64,000 bases of DNA. It comes from Cupriavidus pauculus (GTDB lineage: Bacteria > Pseudomonadota > Gammaproteobacteria > Burkholderiales > Burkholderiaceae). A model generated the notes under the pieces. The model made no database searches, was not told the DNA's origin, and was given only the letters and a program-made list of their open reading frames with translations. Shown here in pieces: positions 36,479 through 44,839 of the stretch (the stretch's first letter is position 1; the number at the start of each line of letters is the position of its first letter). The stretch is from assembly GCF_008693385.1 (NCBI RefSeq), contig NZ_CP044065.1:930001-994000 (forward strand), in the 5' to 3' direction. The position numbers were made by a program, and so were the translations under genes.

Positions 36479-37161
36479 TTGAACTCGCCGCCGAAGACCT
36501 AGAGTTGATTGACTCGCTGGTAGGGCACTATCGGGAAAAGGAGCAACCTCGCGCCTCACGGTTAGCGAAGAATCTTTTTGAGTTGTTTTCCGAAGAGGTT
36601 CTTACGCCCTATGTGCATTCAGTCAGGCGCCGCGCCAAGGACCCAGACCACTTACGTGATAAGTTAGCTCGCAAGATGCGGAAAGCCAAAGCAGAGGGCA
36701 AGCCCTTTGCAATCACACCGGACAATCTTTTCAACGAGATTAACGACCTTGCCGGCGTGCGTCTGCTCCATTTGCATACCAGTCAGTTTCCGCGTATAGA
36801 TGCGATCGTTCGCGACCTTCTTCGCAGCGAGGCATACGAGATCGTAGAGGGACCCACAGCCAGAATCTGGGACGATGAGTACAAGGAGATTTTCACGCAG
36901 TACGGTATTGAAACGGTCAATAACAGCCGCCTGTACACAAGCGTCCATTACGTGGTCAGTACGGGGGGCGAGCAAGCCCGTACAGCCGAGATTCAAGTGC
37001 GAACGCTTGCTGAGGAGCTATGGGGCGAAGTCGATCACACGATTAACTATCCGACCCCATCTGAAATTCAGTCGTGCAAGGAACAGATTAAGGTGCTCGC
37101 GAGGTTGACGTCGAGTTGCACTCGGTTGGTTGATTCTATTTTTCTGACCGGAGCTAACTAG
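36475..37161 (+). CDS. Stand-alone RelA/SpoT-domain (p)ppGpp-type synthetase
   Basis: This 228-residue protein is a single synthetase domain without hydrolase or TGS/ACT domains. Catalytic signatures are complete: INDLAGVRLLHLH (I-x-D-L-x-G-x-R), SRLYTSVHYVVS (Y-x-S-x-H) and EIQVRTLAEELWGEVDHTINY, including the Glu of EIQVRT and the WGEVDH segment. Such small alarmone synthetases either make (p)ppGpp or act as toxins (toxSAS) that make (pp)pApp or pyrophosphorylate tRNA. It starts with TTG overlapping the ParA stop, with AGGAGG about 6 bases upstream. The three-gene operon with a ParA ATPase is unlike the toxSAS operons I know. Confidence 0.85.
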   Translation: MIELAAEDLELIDSLVGHYREKEQPRASRLAKNLFELFSEEVLTPYVHSVRRRAKDPDHLRDKLARKMRKAKAEGKPFAITPDNLFNEINDLAGVRLLHLHTSQFPRIDAIVRDLLRSEAYEIVEGPTARIWDDEYKEIFTQYGIETVNNSRLYTSVHYVVSTGGEQARTAEIQVRTLAEELWGEVDHTINYPTPSEIQSCKEQIKVLARLTSSCTRLVDSIFLTGAN

Positions 37162-37360
37162 ACCTCGATGTCTCGGCGTTGAGCTTTAGCCTTGACGCTC
37201 GCTCGTCTATGTGACGCTATCCGACTTCGTGCTGGATCACGCTAGCCCCAAGAGAAAGGTGTTGGGGGTGCTAAAGGCGGAAGCTTGTGATGCGCAACTG
37301 GCACATGGCATCAAACGTCGGCTGGGGAGACCTTTGAATCAGTGAGGTGTGGAGCAAACG

Positions 37361-38179
37361 GTGATCACTCGTGTAAAAAGAATCCTGCTAGGAACTCAAC
37401 GTTTGTTTATTGGGCTCGCGTGCGTAGTGGTTTTACTGCTTGGGATATTCCTGCTGTTCATCGATCGTGTTGCGGCAGGGACAGCATGTCTTTCCGCCAG
37501 TGTTGTCCTATTTTTCCTCACGAACATCGAGATGTTCGAGTCAATCAAAGGCCCGGGCGGGGTGGAAGCGAGACTGCGTGTACTTACGGAGCAGGTCACA
37601 GAGACGGCGCAGCTAGCCCAGAGGCTCAAGGGGCTTGTCGTCTCGATGGCGGAGCTTTCAGCCACTCTCCTGACTCGATCCGGCTATCTCGCCGATCCAG
37701 TCCCCCGCGATGAGTTGCTGCGTAGGATGCGTGAGATGGAAGCGCAATTGACTACTGCTGGTATCACTCAGCCTGAAATGCAGAGAACAATGGCTGATTG
37801 GCACAACGGTGTAGTCGGCCAACTTCTGTCGAATGCCTATCGGGCCGTCAATGACTGTATCAAGCAGAGGCAGCAATGGATGGACGTCCAATGGTCCGGC
37901 CTGAAGACGCCCATTGATCAGTCCGACCCGCAGTATCTGAAGCTGCTGATGCTGCGCGAGCGGGACGCAAGAGGTCACGAGGACTTTCGAAAGGCATACG
38001 AGAATGGTGACCATCACGCGCGAGTCGCGCTAATTAAACGCGTGGTGAGCTATCTGAACGCCGATGACTTGGGCAGGGACACCTTAGACTCGGCCCGAGT
38101 CGATGAATCATTGAAACACGCCGAGTATTACTTGGCGCATCGGGCCTTTCTTAGCGAGGCTTACTGGATGAGTCAGTAG
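37361..38179 (+). CDS. Membrane-anchored coiled protein of unknown function
   Basis: This protein of about 272 residues has two adjacent N-terminal TM helices (LFIGLACVVVLLLGIFLLFI and AAGTACLSASVVLFFLTNIEMF). A likely coiled-coil (RLRVLTEQVTETAQLAQRLKGL) and a soluble helical domain (MREMEAQLTTAGITQPEMQ to the end) follow. No enzyme motif is seen. GTG 37361 is preferred (TGGAG six bases upstream) over GTG 37349. It is 200 bases after the alarmone synthetase on the same strand and may be a separate unit. Two-TM plus soluble domain proteins are common membrane effectors in defence islands, but that is only an analogy. Confidence 0.65.
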   Translation: MITRVKRILLGTQRLFIGLACVVVLLLGIFLLFIDRVAAGTACLSASVVLFFLTNIEMFESIKGPGGVEARLRVLTEQVTETAQLAQRLKGLVVSMAELSATLLTRSGYLADPVPRDELLRRMREMEAQLTTAGITQPEMQRTMADWHNGVVGQLLSNAYRAVNDCIKQRQQWMDVQWSGLKTPIDQSDPQYLKLLMLRERDARGHEDFRKAYENGDHHARVALIKRVVSYLNADDLGRDTLDSARVDESLKHAEYYLAHRAFLSEAYWMSQ

Positions 38180-38299
38180 ACGTGACGAGGGTCGCCATGT
38201 GAAAAGAGCCAGCACACTGCGGCAAGTGCCCCCGGGGTGCAGGGGAAGCTGCAAGCCGTGCCGACACATCAGGTGACGCGGATTTTTCTGGTTTTTTTC

Positions 38300-40000
38300 T
38301 TAGCCGTTCCCCTTCGTAGCGCCCGAAAAGGGTAGGCGGTCCAGTGCTTCTTTAACCGTCGCCAACGGCAATGTGCCCGTGTAGACCGTCCGACCGGCAC
38401 TGCCTTTCGCCGAGTGCCCCGTGATCTGATCGGCCACAGCATCCGTAACATGTTGTGCCGCCAGCTCCGTCCGAATCCAATGGCGGAACCTGTGTGCCCC
38501 GTTGGGTGCCCCGTCCGGGAGGCCCACTGCATCGCGGAAGGCCCGGAACCATCGGTTGGCGACATCGCCGGGGAGGGTGCCCTTGCCGCAAAAGGTGAGC
38601 AATGCAGGGCCTTTGGTCAGGCGGGCACCATCGAGCCAGGTCGCGAACCACGCGTCGGTGACTAAATGCTCCGCCAGCGGGACCACGCGTTCGGAGGCGT
38701 CGGTCTTTACAGTGCCCGCTTCGGCGGTGATGCGGATCGCTTCCACTCCATTCCTGACGATAAAGTCCTCGCCCCGCAATTGCGCGATCTCGCCTATGCG
38801 TGCGCCCGTGTGCGCAAGCAGTAGTAGTAGCACCCGGCCATCCTGCGGCGCCGCGTTACGCCACGTTGGGAAGTCATGCGGAATCGTGTCGGCGAATAGG
38901 TCGCTTCCGAAGATCGCGTTGAGGTCTTCTGCATGCCACGGCTCGCGTTTCTTGCTCCCTGCCGATTTGTCCATCGTCAGGTCGAGCGGGTTGCTGTCAA
39001 TGAGGTCCTCGCGCACCGCAATTGTCATCAACGCGCCTATAGCTGACGCATGGTTGTGCGCCGTCTTTGCGGCGAAGCCCCGGGCCTTGGAGTCTTTGAG
39101 GAAACGCAAGAAGGCTGCCCCGTGCGATTTCTCCAATGAGCGGAGGGGGATAGCGCCGACCGCTTGTTCAAAGAGTGCCAAGGCTCTCGCCGTGCGCTGG
39201 ATCGCGTTGTCTGTCGGTGTGCTGTGCTGCTGCCAAAGCGGTACGACATCTCGCAGTGTCTTCGCCGAAGGCGCCTGCGATACCGCAGCAGGAGCGATGT
39301 TGTCCGGCGCAGCGATGGGCTCTGGCGTTTCAACGACTTCGCCGGAGTCTCGCTCGCTAACGGATTGCCACGCCTTTACTAGCGCCCGCATGATCTTCTG
39401 AAGCGCCGCTCGTGCGCGGGGGCTACCCCAGTCCACACGAATCGTTAGCGCGGCACAGGCGGCCTCTGCGCCCCTCTTGGCCGAATCTAAGCGACCGACC
39501 GCCATATCGGCCTTCAGCCCCCGTAGGATTGCCGAGTGGATTGCGGTGATGTCTTCGTGCTGCCTGGTGGAAAGATAGTCCCCAAGGTCCTGCCATGCAG
39601 GTCTCGTGACCGAGCTATCGGATAAGTAGGCAATCCCGCGTCCGACCATTCCCTTCATGAGCGAGGGGTTGGTCCGGAGCAGGTCGTCCAAGGCGAGCAC
39701 GTCGCGCTCGATCCTGCCGCCGATATACGCGACAAGATCGTCCGTAATGGGAGTCAGGGGCGCTGGCTTTGCATTAGCCCGCAGGTCATCGAACTGCCGA
39801 CGATAGTCGGCGATGATCTCGTGGGCTTTCGTGGCGGCCTCGTTGCGATCCGAAGTACGCAAGCTCGCCCGATAGGCATCAACGGCGTCAGACCCGTCTG
39901 CACGACGCGGCCATAGATGCCTGACGTCGTCGGGTACACCAATGCGGAGGTGGTAAGTCGAACCCCGGCGGTGGACGCCGGTTGGCAGTGATACTGGCAT
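38300..40000 (-). CDS. Tyrosine recombinase/integrase of the island
   Basis: This site-specific recombinase of about 566 residues has an N-terminal DUF6538-like segment (GVHRRGSTYHLRIGVPDDVRHLW), a SAM-like core-binding domain (about residues 260-350) and a catalytic domain. Catalytic residues are visible: Arg in LAHTGARIGEIAQLRG, Lys region TVKTDASERVVPL, HRFRH (H-x-x-R), ITGHS and Tyr in TVYTGTLP. ATG 40000 is chosen; codons upstream to 40156 run into the tRNA-like sequence. The gene reads leftward from the right edge of the island, 118 bases from the tRNA-Pro fragment. Confidence 0.9.
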   Translation of the reverse strand: MPVSLPTGVHRRGSTYHLRIGVPDDVRHLWPRRADGSDAVDAYRASLRTSDRNEAATKAHEIIADYRRQFDDLRANAKPAPLTPITDDLVAYIGGRIERDVLALDDLLRTNPSLMKGMVGRGIAYLSDSSVTRPAWQDLGDYLSTRQHEDITAIHSAILRGLKADMAVGRLDSAKRGAEAACAALTIRVDWGSPRARAALQKIMRALVKAWQSVSERDSGEVVETPEPIAAPDNIAPAAVSQAPSAKTLRDVVPLWQQHSTPTDNAIQRTARALALFEQAVGAIPLRSLEKSHGAAFLRFLKDSKARGFAAKTAHNHASAIGALMTIAVREDLIDSNPLDLTMDKSAGSKKREPWHAEDLNAIFGSDLFADTIPHDFPTWRNAAPQDGRVLLLLLAHTGARIGEIAQLRGEDFIVRNGVEAIRITAEAGTVKTDASERVVPLAEHLVTDAWFATWLDGARLTKGPALLTFCGKGTLPGDVANRWFRAFRDAVGLPDGAPNGAHRFRHWIRTELAAQHVTDAVADQITGHSAKGSAGRTVYTGTLPLATVKEALDRLPFSGATKGNG

Positions 40001-40117
40001 GTGTGAATCGCGCTCGATTGACACAGCGGATTGCCTCGACTCGGAAATGAAATCGCCCGGATCGCCATGACTGCCCTTGGTTTCAAGGACTGCCATAGCT
40101 TTCCGGGCGATGAAATC

Positions 40118-40146
40118 TGGTCGGGGCGAGAGGATTCGAACCTCCG
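40118..40146 (-). other. Orphan 3' half of tRNA-Pro, candidate attachment site
   Basis: On the minus strand the sequence has a complete T-arm (GGAGG-TTCGAAT-CCTCT), the 3' acceptor strand CGCCCCG and ACCA. G72 implies a C1-G72 pair, which is characteristic of bacterial tRNA-Pro. No 5' half (expected CGGGGCG start, D-arm, anticodon) is present toward 40150-40200, so it is not a functional tRNA. Such 3' fragments are left as attachment repeats by tyrosine integrases, and an integrase gene is adjacent. Confidence 0.7.
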
Positions 40147-40209
40147 GTATCGACACAGGAGGGCTACTATAACTCAGCGCGAGCGGTGGCTAGCACCCTT
40201 TCTCCCGGA

Positions 40210-41622
40210 TCAGAGCAGCTTGCCGGGGTTCATGATGCCGGCGGGATCGAAGACACGCTTGATCTCGCGCATCAGGCGCAGTTCCAGCGGGTCCTTCGTA
40301 TGCAGGAACGCATGGCGCTTCAGCTGGCCGATGCCGTGCTCCGCGCTGATGCTGCCGCCGTAGCGCACCACCTCGTCGAGCACTTCGTCGGTGAAGGCTT
40401 CGCCATCCTGCGCGGCCCATTCGCGCGGCGCGCCGGCCGGGCGGGAGAGGTTGTAGTGCAGATTGCCGTCGCCGAAATGGCCGAAGATAAAGGGCCGGAT
40501 ATCCGCGCTGCGCGCGCGCAGGCGTGCTTCCATCGATACCATGAACGCGGGGATATGTTCGATCGGCAGCGAGATATCGTGCTTGAGGTGCGGACCGTCC
40601 GCGCGCTGCGCTTCCGAGATTTCCTCGCGCAGCTTCCACAGCGCATGCAGTTGCGCGAGGGAGGCCGATACCACGGCGTCGAGGCAGAGTTCGCGCTCCA
40701 GCGCATCGCCGATGACCTGCTCGAGCAGCGCGTTGAGCGCGGCCTCGTCGGTGCTGTCGGCGAGCTCCATCAGCACATACGACGGATACCGTTGCGCGAA
40801 CGGTTCCTGCACGCCCTCGGCATGCGCGAGCACGAGGTCCAGGCACGCGCTCGTAAAGAACTCGTAGGCCTGCACGCGCGCGCCGCAGCGCTCGAACAGC
40901 AGCTCGAACAACTCCAGCGCCTGCTTCGGCGATTCCACCGCGGCGAGCACCACGCAGCGCGTATCGGTGCGCGGGAACAGCCGCAGCGACGCGGCCGTGA
41001 TCACGCCGAGCGTGCCTTCCGCGCCGATCAGCAACTGCTTGAGGTCGTAGCCCGTGTTGTCCTTGCGCAGCGTGCGCAGGCCATTGAACACCTCGCCATT
41101 GGGCAGCACCGCTTCCACGCCGAGCACGAGCTCGCGCGTCATGCCATAGCGGACGACGTTCACGCCACCGGCATTCGTCGACAGGTTGCCGCCGATCTGG
41201 CAGGAGTCCTCGGCCGCGAGCGACAGCGGCAGCAGACGGTTCGCTTCCGCGGCGGTGCGGCGCAGGTTGCCGAGAATGCAGCCCGCTTCGGCGACCATCG
41301 TGTTGGCAATCGTGTCGAGCGAGCGCACGGCGTTCATGCGGTCGAGGCTCAGCACCACGTTGACGGGCTGCGCATCGGGCGTGGCGCCACCGCACAGGCC
41401 CGTATTGCCGCCGCGCGGCACCACGGGTACGCCGGCCTGCTGGCACAGCGCGAGCGCGCGCGACACGTCATCGACGGTACGCGGCCGCACCACGGCCTGC
41501 GCGTGTCCACGATAGATGCCGCGCCAGTCGGCGAGCCACGGGGCGATATCGTCAGGGGCGGTGAAAACCGTATCGGGGCCGAGCGCTTCCGTCAGCCGGG
41601 CGGGAAAATCGGAACTGGACAT
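40210..41622 (-). CDS. FAD-linked 2-hydroxyacid dehydrogenase (GlcD/Dld-II family)
   Basis: This 470-residue enzyme has a PCMH-type FAD domain (VVPRGGNTGLCGGATP, CQIGGNLSTNAGGVNVVRYGMTRELVLG) and a C-terminal FAD-oxidase domain with the metal/substrate motifs FGHFGDGNLHYN and SAEHGIGQLKR. The family includes D-lactate dehydrogenase, glycolate oxidase GlcD and D-2-hydroxyglutarate dehydrogenase. Proximity to the lactate-oxidation genes lutA/lutB and an IclR regulator favours a D-lactate or related 2-hydroxyacid. It is the first core-type gene right of the island. Confidence 0.88.
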   Translation of the reverse strand: MSSSDFPARLTEALGPDTVFTAPDDIAPWLADWRGIYRGHAQAVVRPRTVDDVSRALALCQQAGVPVVPRGGNTGLCGGATPDAQPVNVVLSLDRMNAVRSLDTIANTMVAEAGCILGNLRRTAAEANRLLPLSLAAEDSCQIGGNLSTNAGGVNVVRYGMTRELVLGVEAVLPNGEVFNGLRTLRKDNTGYDLKQLLIGAEGTLGVITAASLRLFPRTDTRCVVLAAVESPKQALELFELLFERCGARVQAYEFFTSACLDLVLAHAEGVQEPFAQRYPSYVLMELADSTDEAALNALLEQVIGDALERELCLDAVVSASLAQLHALWKLREEISEAQRADGPHLKHDISLPIEHIPAFMVSMEARLRARSADIRPFIFGHFGDGNLHYNLSRPAGAPREWAAQDGEAFTDEVLDEVVRYGGSISAEHGIGQLKRHAFLHTKDPLELRLMREIKRVFDPAGIMNPGKLL

Positions 41623-41643
41623 GAGAAGGTGTGCGTTCGGTGG

Positions 41644-42480
41644 CTATGCGGCCGCGCCGTGCGAGCCGTGATGCGACAACTGGCTGCCGTGGCCCGCGGC
41701 CGTGGCATCGGTCGCGTAGCCCATGCCGCGCGAGATCTGCAGCGCGGTGTCCTTGAGGTTCTGCAGCCAGCTGTCCTGCAGCCGGTCCGCCGGCGCCGAC
41801 AGCGACAGGCCCGCGACGAGGCGCCGCGAATCGTCGTAGATGCCCGCGGCGATGCAACGCACGCCGAGTTCGAGCTCCTCGTTGTCGCGCGCATAACCGT
41901 TCGTGCGAACCCAGTTGAGCTCGCGCTCGAGCTTGGTCAGATCGGTAATGGATGTGCGCGTGTGGCCGGCGAGCCCCGTGCGCGTGGCATAGCTGCGCAC
42001 GCGCACCGCCTCGTCCGCGGCCAGAAACAGCTTGCCGACCGACGTCAGGTGCAGCGGCGCGCGGCCGCCGATCGCGCGCACGACCTGCATGCCCGAGCGC
42101 TCGCTATACGCACGCTCGATATAGACGATCTCGTCGCCCTGCCGCACGGACAGGTTCACGGTCTGCCCCGTGACGCGGTGCAGCGCGCGCATGGGCGCCA
42201 GCGCCGCATCGCGCACCGAAAGGCGCGCCTTGACGAGGTTGCCGAGCTCGAGCAACCGCATGCCCAGGCGATAGCTGCCCGGATCGGACCGGTCCACGAA
42301 ACGGCACGCGACCATGTCGTTGAGAATGCGGTGCGCGGTCGAGGGATGCAGGCCGGTCGCCAGCGACAACTCCTTCAGGCTGACCGGATCGGCATGCTGG
42401 GCGAGGGCATCGAGCAGCGTCATCATGCGTTCGATGACCTGGATCGATGTCTTGCCCGGCGACTTCTCTGTTTCTGCCAT
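41644..42480 (-). CDS. IclR-family transcriptional regulator
   Basis: This 278-residue regulator has an N-terminal winged helix (SIQVIERMMTLLDALAQHADPVSLKELSLATGLHPSTAHRIL) and an IclR effector domain (GMRLLELGNLVKARLS, SVGKLFLA, RTNGYARDNEELELGVRCIAAGI). It lies between the FAD dehydrogenase (21 bases downstream, same strand) and the divergent lutAB genes, so it probably controls both. Palindromes in the divergent gap could be its operators. ATG 42480 is preferred to the open frame reaching 42537. The effector is unknown; lactate or a related acid is likely. Confidence 0.92.
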   Translation of the reverse strand: MAETEKSPGKTSIQVIERMMTLLDALAQHADPVSLKELSLATGLHPSTAHRILNDMVACRFVDRSDPGSYRLGMRLLELGNLVKARLSVRDAALAPMRALHRVTGQTVNLSVRQGDEIVYIERAYSERSGMQVVRAIGGRAPLHLTSVGKLFLAADEAVRVRSYATRTGLAGHTRTSITDLTKLERELNWVRTNGYARDNEELELGVRCIAAGIYDDSRRLVAGLSLSAPADRLQDSWLQNLKDTALQISRGMGYATDATAAGHGSQLSHHGSHGAAA

Positions 42481-42490
42481 GAGTGAAATG

Positions 42491-42550
42491 TTGCCCTGCG
42501 GCAATTTTTTAAGCGGTTGCCTGATTCTATCTCGCATCGTGAAAATTTCA
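42491..42550. promoter_or_regulatory. Two palindromes in the IclR/lutA divergent region
   Basis: TTGCC-CTGC-GGCAA (42491-42504) lies 11 bases from the IclR start. TGAAA-A-TTTCA (42540-42550) lies about 130 bases from lutA. The second has the TGAAA/TTTCA half-sites usual for IclR-family operators. Assignment to this regulator is inference. Confidence 0.45.
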
Positions 42551-42677
42551 ATAGGTGAAATGTCGGTGCAGTGTGTACAGATGAGCAGGATTGGGCCTCG
42601 GGCTGAATAAGTTGAGCCGCGCGGCGCCGGGCGCGCGGCATAATTGCGGGGTTTCGGGTCTGGATAAAAGGAAAACG

Positions 42678-43403
42678 ATGCGAGTCGGGCTGTTTGCCAC
42701 CTGCCTGGTGGACCTCATGCGGCCGGAGATTGGGTTCTCCGTGCTCAAGCTGCTGGAAAACGCCGGCTACGACGTCATGGTGCCGGAGGCGCAGACGTGC
42801 TGCGGCCAGCCGGCCTACAACTCGGGCGAGCGGGCGGTCTCGCGCGATCTGGCCGAGAAATTCCTGCGCGAGTTCGAGATGTTCGACTACGTCGTGGTCC
42901 CGTCGGGCTCGTGCGGCGGCATGATCCGCCATCACTATCACGACCTGCTGCGCGACGATCCCGAACTGCATGGCCGCTACGAGCGGCTGCGCGAACGCGT
43001 GTTCGAGCTGACCGACTTCCTCGTCAATGTGGCAAAGGTGCAGACGCTCGATTCGGGCTTCACGGGACACGTGACCTATCACGACTCGTGCTCGGGCCTG
43101 CGCGAGCTCGGCGTCAAGCAGCAGCCGCGCGCGCTGCTGGGCCAGTTGCCCGGCGTGACGCTGACCGAAATGAACAACTGCGAGGCATGCTGCGGGTTTG
43201 GCGGCACGTTCTCGGTCAAGTACGGCAACATCTCGACGGCGATCGTCGACGAGAAGTGTGCGAACATCAAGGCGAGCGGCGCCGACGCCGTGGTACTGGG
43301 CGACCTCGGCTGCATGCTCAATATCGAGGGCCGCCTGCGCCGGTCCGGCGACGACCGCACGCGCGTGCTCCATATCGCGCAGGTGCTGGCCGGCGACGCA
43401 TAA
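42678..43403 (+). CDS. lutA: LutA/LldE-type lactate utilisation protein (CCG-domain)
   Basis: This 241-residue protein has two Cys-rich CCG domains: EAQTCCGQPAYNSG and later NCEACCGFGGTFSVKYGNIS, plus VPSGSCGGMIRHHY and TYHDSCSGLRELG. These bind Fe-S clusters or heterodisulphide-type cofactors. LutA is a subunit of the LutABC L-lactate oxidation complex. AAGGAAA lies upstream of ATG 42678. It is divergent from the IclR gene and followed 23 bases later by lutB. Confidence 0.93.
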   Translation: MRVGLFATCLVDLMRPEIGFSVLKLLENAGYDVMVPEAQTCCGQPAYNSGERAVSRDLAEKFLREFEMFDYVVVPSGSCGGMIRHHYHDLLRDDPELHGRYERLRERVFELTDFLVNVAKVQTLDSGFTGHVTYHDSCSGLRELGVKQQPRALLGQLPGVTLTEMNNCEACCGFGGTFSVKYGNISTAIVDEKCANIKASGADAVVLGDLGCMLNIEGRLRRSGDDRTRVLHIAQVLAGDA

Positions 43404-43426
43404 CGACATACGAGACGAGCCCCACG

Positions 43427-44839
43427 ATGCAAGTCCACAGCATGGAATTCAAGGCGCGTGCCGGCCAGAAGCTGGCCGACCAGCGCCTGCAGCAGAACCT
43501 CAAGAAGCTTTCCACGAAATTCGTCTCCGCGCGCGCCGAGGCCATTCAGGCGATCGACTTCGACGCCACGCGCGCCGCGCTGAAGGAGCGCCGCAATCGC
43601 GCGCTGGAGAACCTCGACGTCTGGCTCACGACCTTCGAGGAAGCCGCGACGAAGCGCGGCGCCACCGTGCTCTACGCGGAAACCACGGCCGACGCGGCGA
43701 AGCTCGTGGCCGATATCGCGCTGAAGCATGGCGTGAAGAAGGTCATCAAGTCGAAGTCGATGGTGACCGAGGAAATGCGGCTGAACCAGGTGCTCGGCGA
43801 GATGGGCGTGCAGAGCATCGAGACCGATCTGGGCGAATACATCCTGCAGATCAACGACTCGGAGCCGCCGTCGCACATCATTGCGCCCGTGATCCACAAG
43901 GACAAGGACGAAGTGGCGGACCTGTTCGCGCGCGTCCACAACAAGCCGCGCCTGACCGACGTGTCGGAGATGACCCGCGAGGCGCGCGGCGTGCTGCGTC
44001 CCGAGTTCCTGTCCGCGGACATGGGCGTGACGGGCGGCAACTTCGTGATCGCGGAGACCGGCTCGGTGGCCGTGGTGACCAACGAGGGCAACGAGGGCAT
44101 GTGCACGATCATGCCGCGCGTGCACGTGGCGGTGACCGGTATCGAGAAGGTCCTGCCGACGCTCGAGGATCTGGCCACCGTCATGCGGCTGCTGCCGCGT
44201 TCGGCCACGGGACAGGCCATCTCGAACTATTTCTCGCTGCTGACGGGGCCGCGCGCCGACGGCGAGAAGGATGGGCCCGACCATATGTACTTCGTGCTCG
44301 TCGATGGCGGCCGCAGCGGGCTGATCGGCGGCGAGTTCCAGGAGATGCTGCGGTGCATCCGCTGCGGCGCCTGCATGAACCATTGCCCCGTGTACCAGAA
44401 GATCGGCGGGCACGCGTACGGCTGGGTCTATCCGGGCCCGATGGGCAGCGTGCTCACGCCCAGCTATGTGGGGCTGGCCAATGCGATCGATCTGCCGCAG
44501 GCGGCCACGCTGTGCGGCGAATGCAATCGCGTGTGTCCGGCGTCGATTCCGCTCTCCGACCTGCTGCGCAAGCTGCGCGAGAAACAGATGGAGCGCGGCC
44601 TGCGGCCATGGCAGGAACGGTTTGCCTTGCAGGCGTGGGGGTATGTGGCCAGGCGTCCCGCGCTGTATGCGTTTGCCACGCGGATCGGCGCGCGCTTCCT
44701 GTCGCGGCTCGGCGGCCGCAGCGGGCTGATCGCCAGCCTGCCGATGGCGGGCAAGGGGTGGACCGAGACGCGCGATATGCCCGCGCCGAGCGGGCGTACG
44801 TTCCGGGAGCTGTACAAGGAGAGGAGGGCGCGCGCATGA
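43427..44839 (+). CDS. lutB: LutB/LldF-type iron-sulphur lactate utilisation protein
   Basis: This 470-residue protein has an N-terminal LUD-like domain (KKVIKSKSMVTEEMRLNQVL, GVTGGNFVIAETGSVAVVTNEGN) and a C-terminal ferredoxin-like part with two cluster motifs, CIRCGACMNHCPVY and CGECNRVCPASIP, followed by a DUF3390-type tail. It is the electron-transfer subunit of lactate oxidation. ATG 43427 or 43442 may start translation. The stop overlaps the next small gene (ATGA). Confidence 0.93.
   Translation: MQVHSMEFKARAGQKLADQRLQQNLKKLSTKFVSARAEAIQAIDFDATRAALKERRNRALENLDVWLTTFEEAATKRGATVLYAETTADAAKLVADIALKHGVKKVIKSKSMVTEEMRLNQVLGEMGVQSIETDLGEYILQINDSEPPSHIIAPVIHKDKDEVADLFARVHNKPRLTDVSEMTREARGVLRPEFLSADMGVTGGNFVIAETGSVAVVTNEGNEGMCTIMPRVHVAVTGIEKVLPTLEDLATVMRLLPRSATGQAISNYFSLLTGPRADGEKDGPDHMYFVLVDGGRSGLIGGEFQEMLRCIRCGACMNHCPVYQKIGGHAYGWVYPGPMGSVLTPSYVGLANAIDLPQAATLCGECNRVCPASIPLSDLLRKLREKQMERGLRPWQERFALQAWGYVARRPALYAFATRIGARFLSRLGGRSGLIASLPMAGKGWTETRDMPAPSGRTFRELYKERRARA

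Noticed and set aside
40118..40200. Functional tRNA on the minus strand
   Set aside because: Only the T-arm and 3' acceptor are present; no matching 5' acceptor, D-arm or anticodon arm upstream.
40186..42486. 766-codon plus-strand frame opposite the GlcD-like and IclR genes
   Set aside because: Spans two real minus-strand genes and their gap; His/Arg-rich shadow composition.
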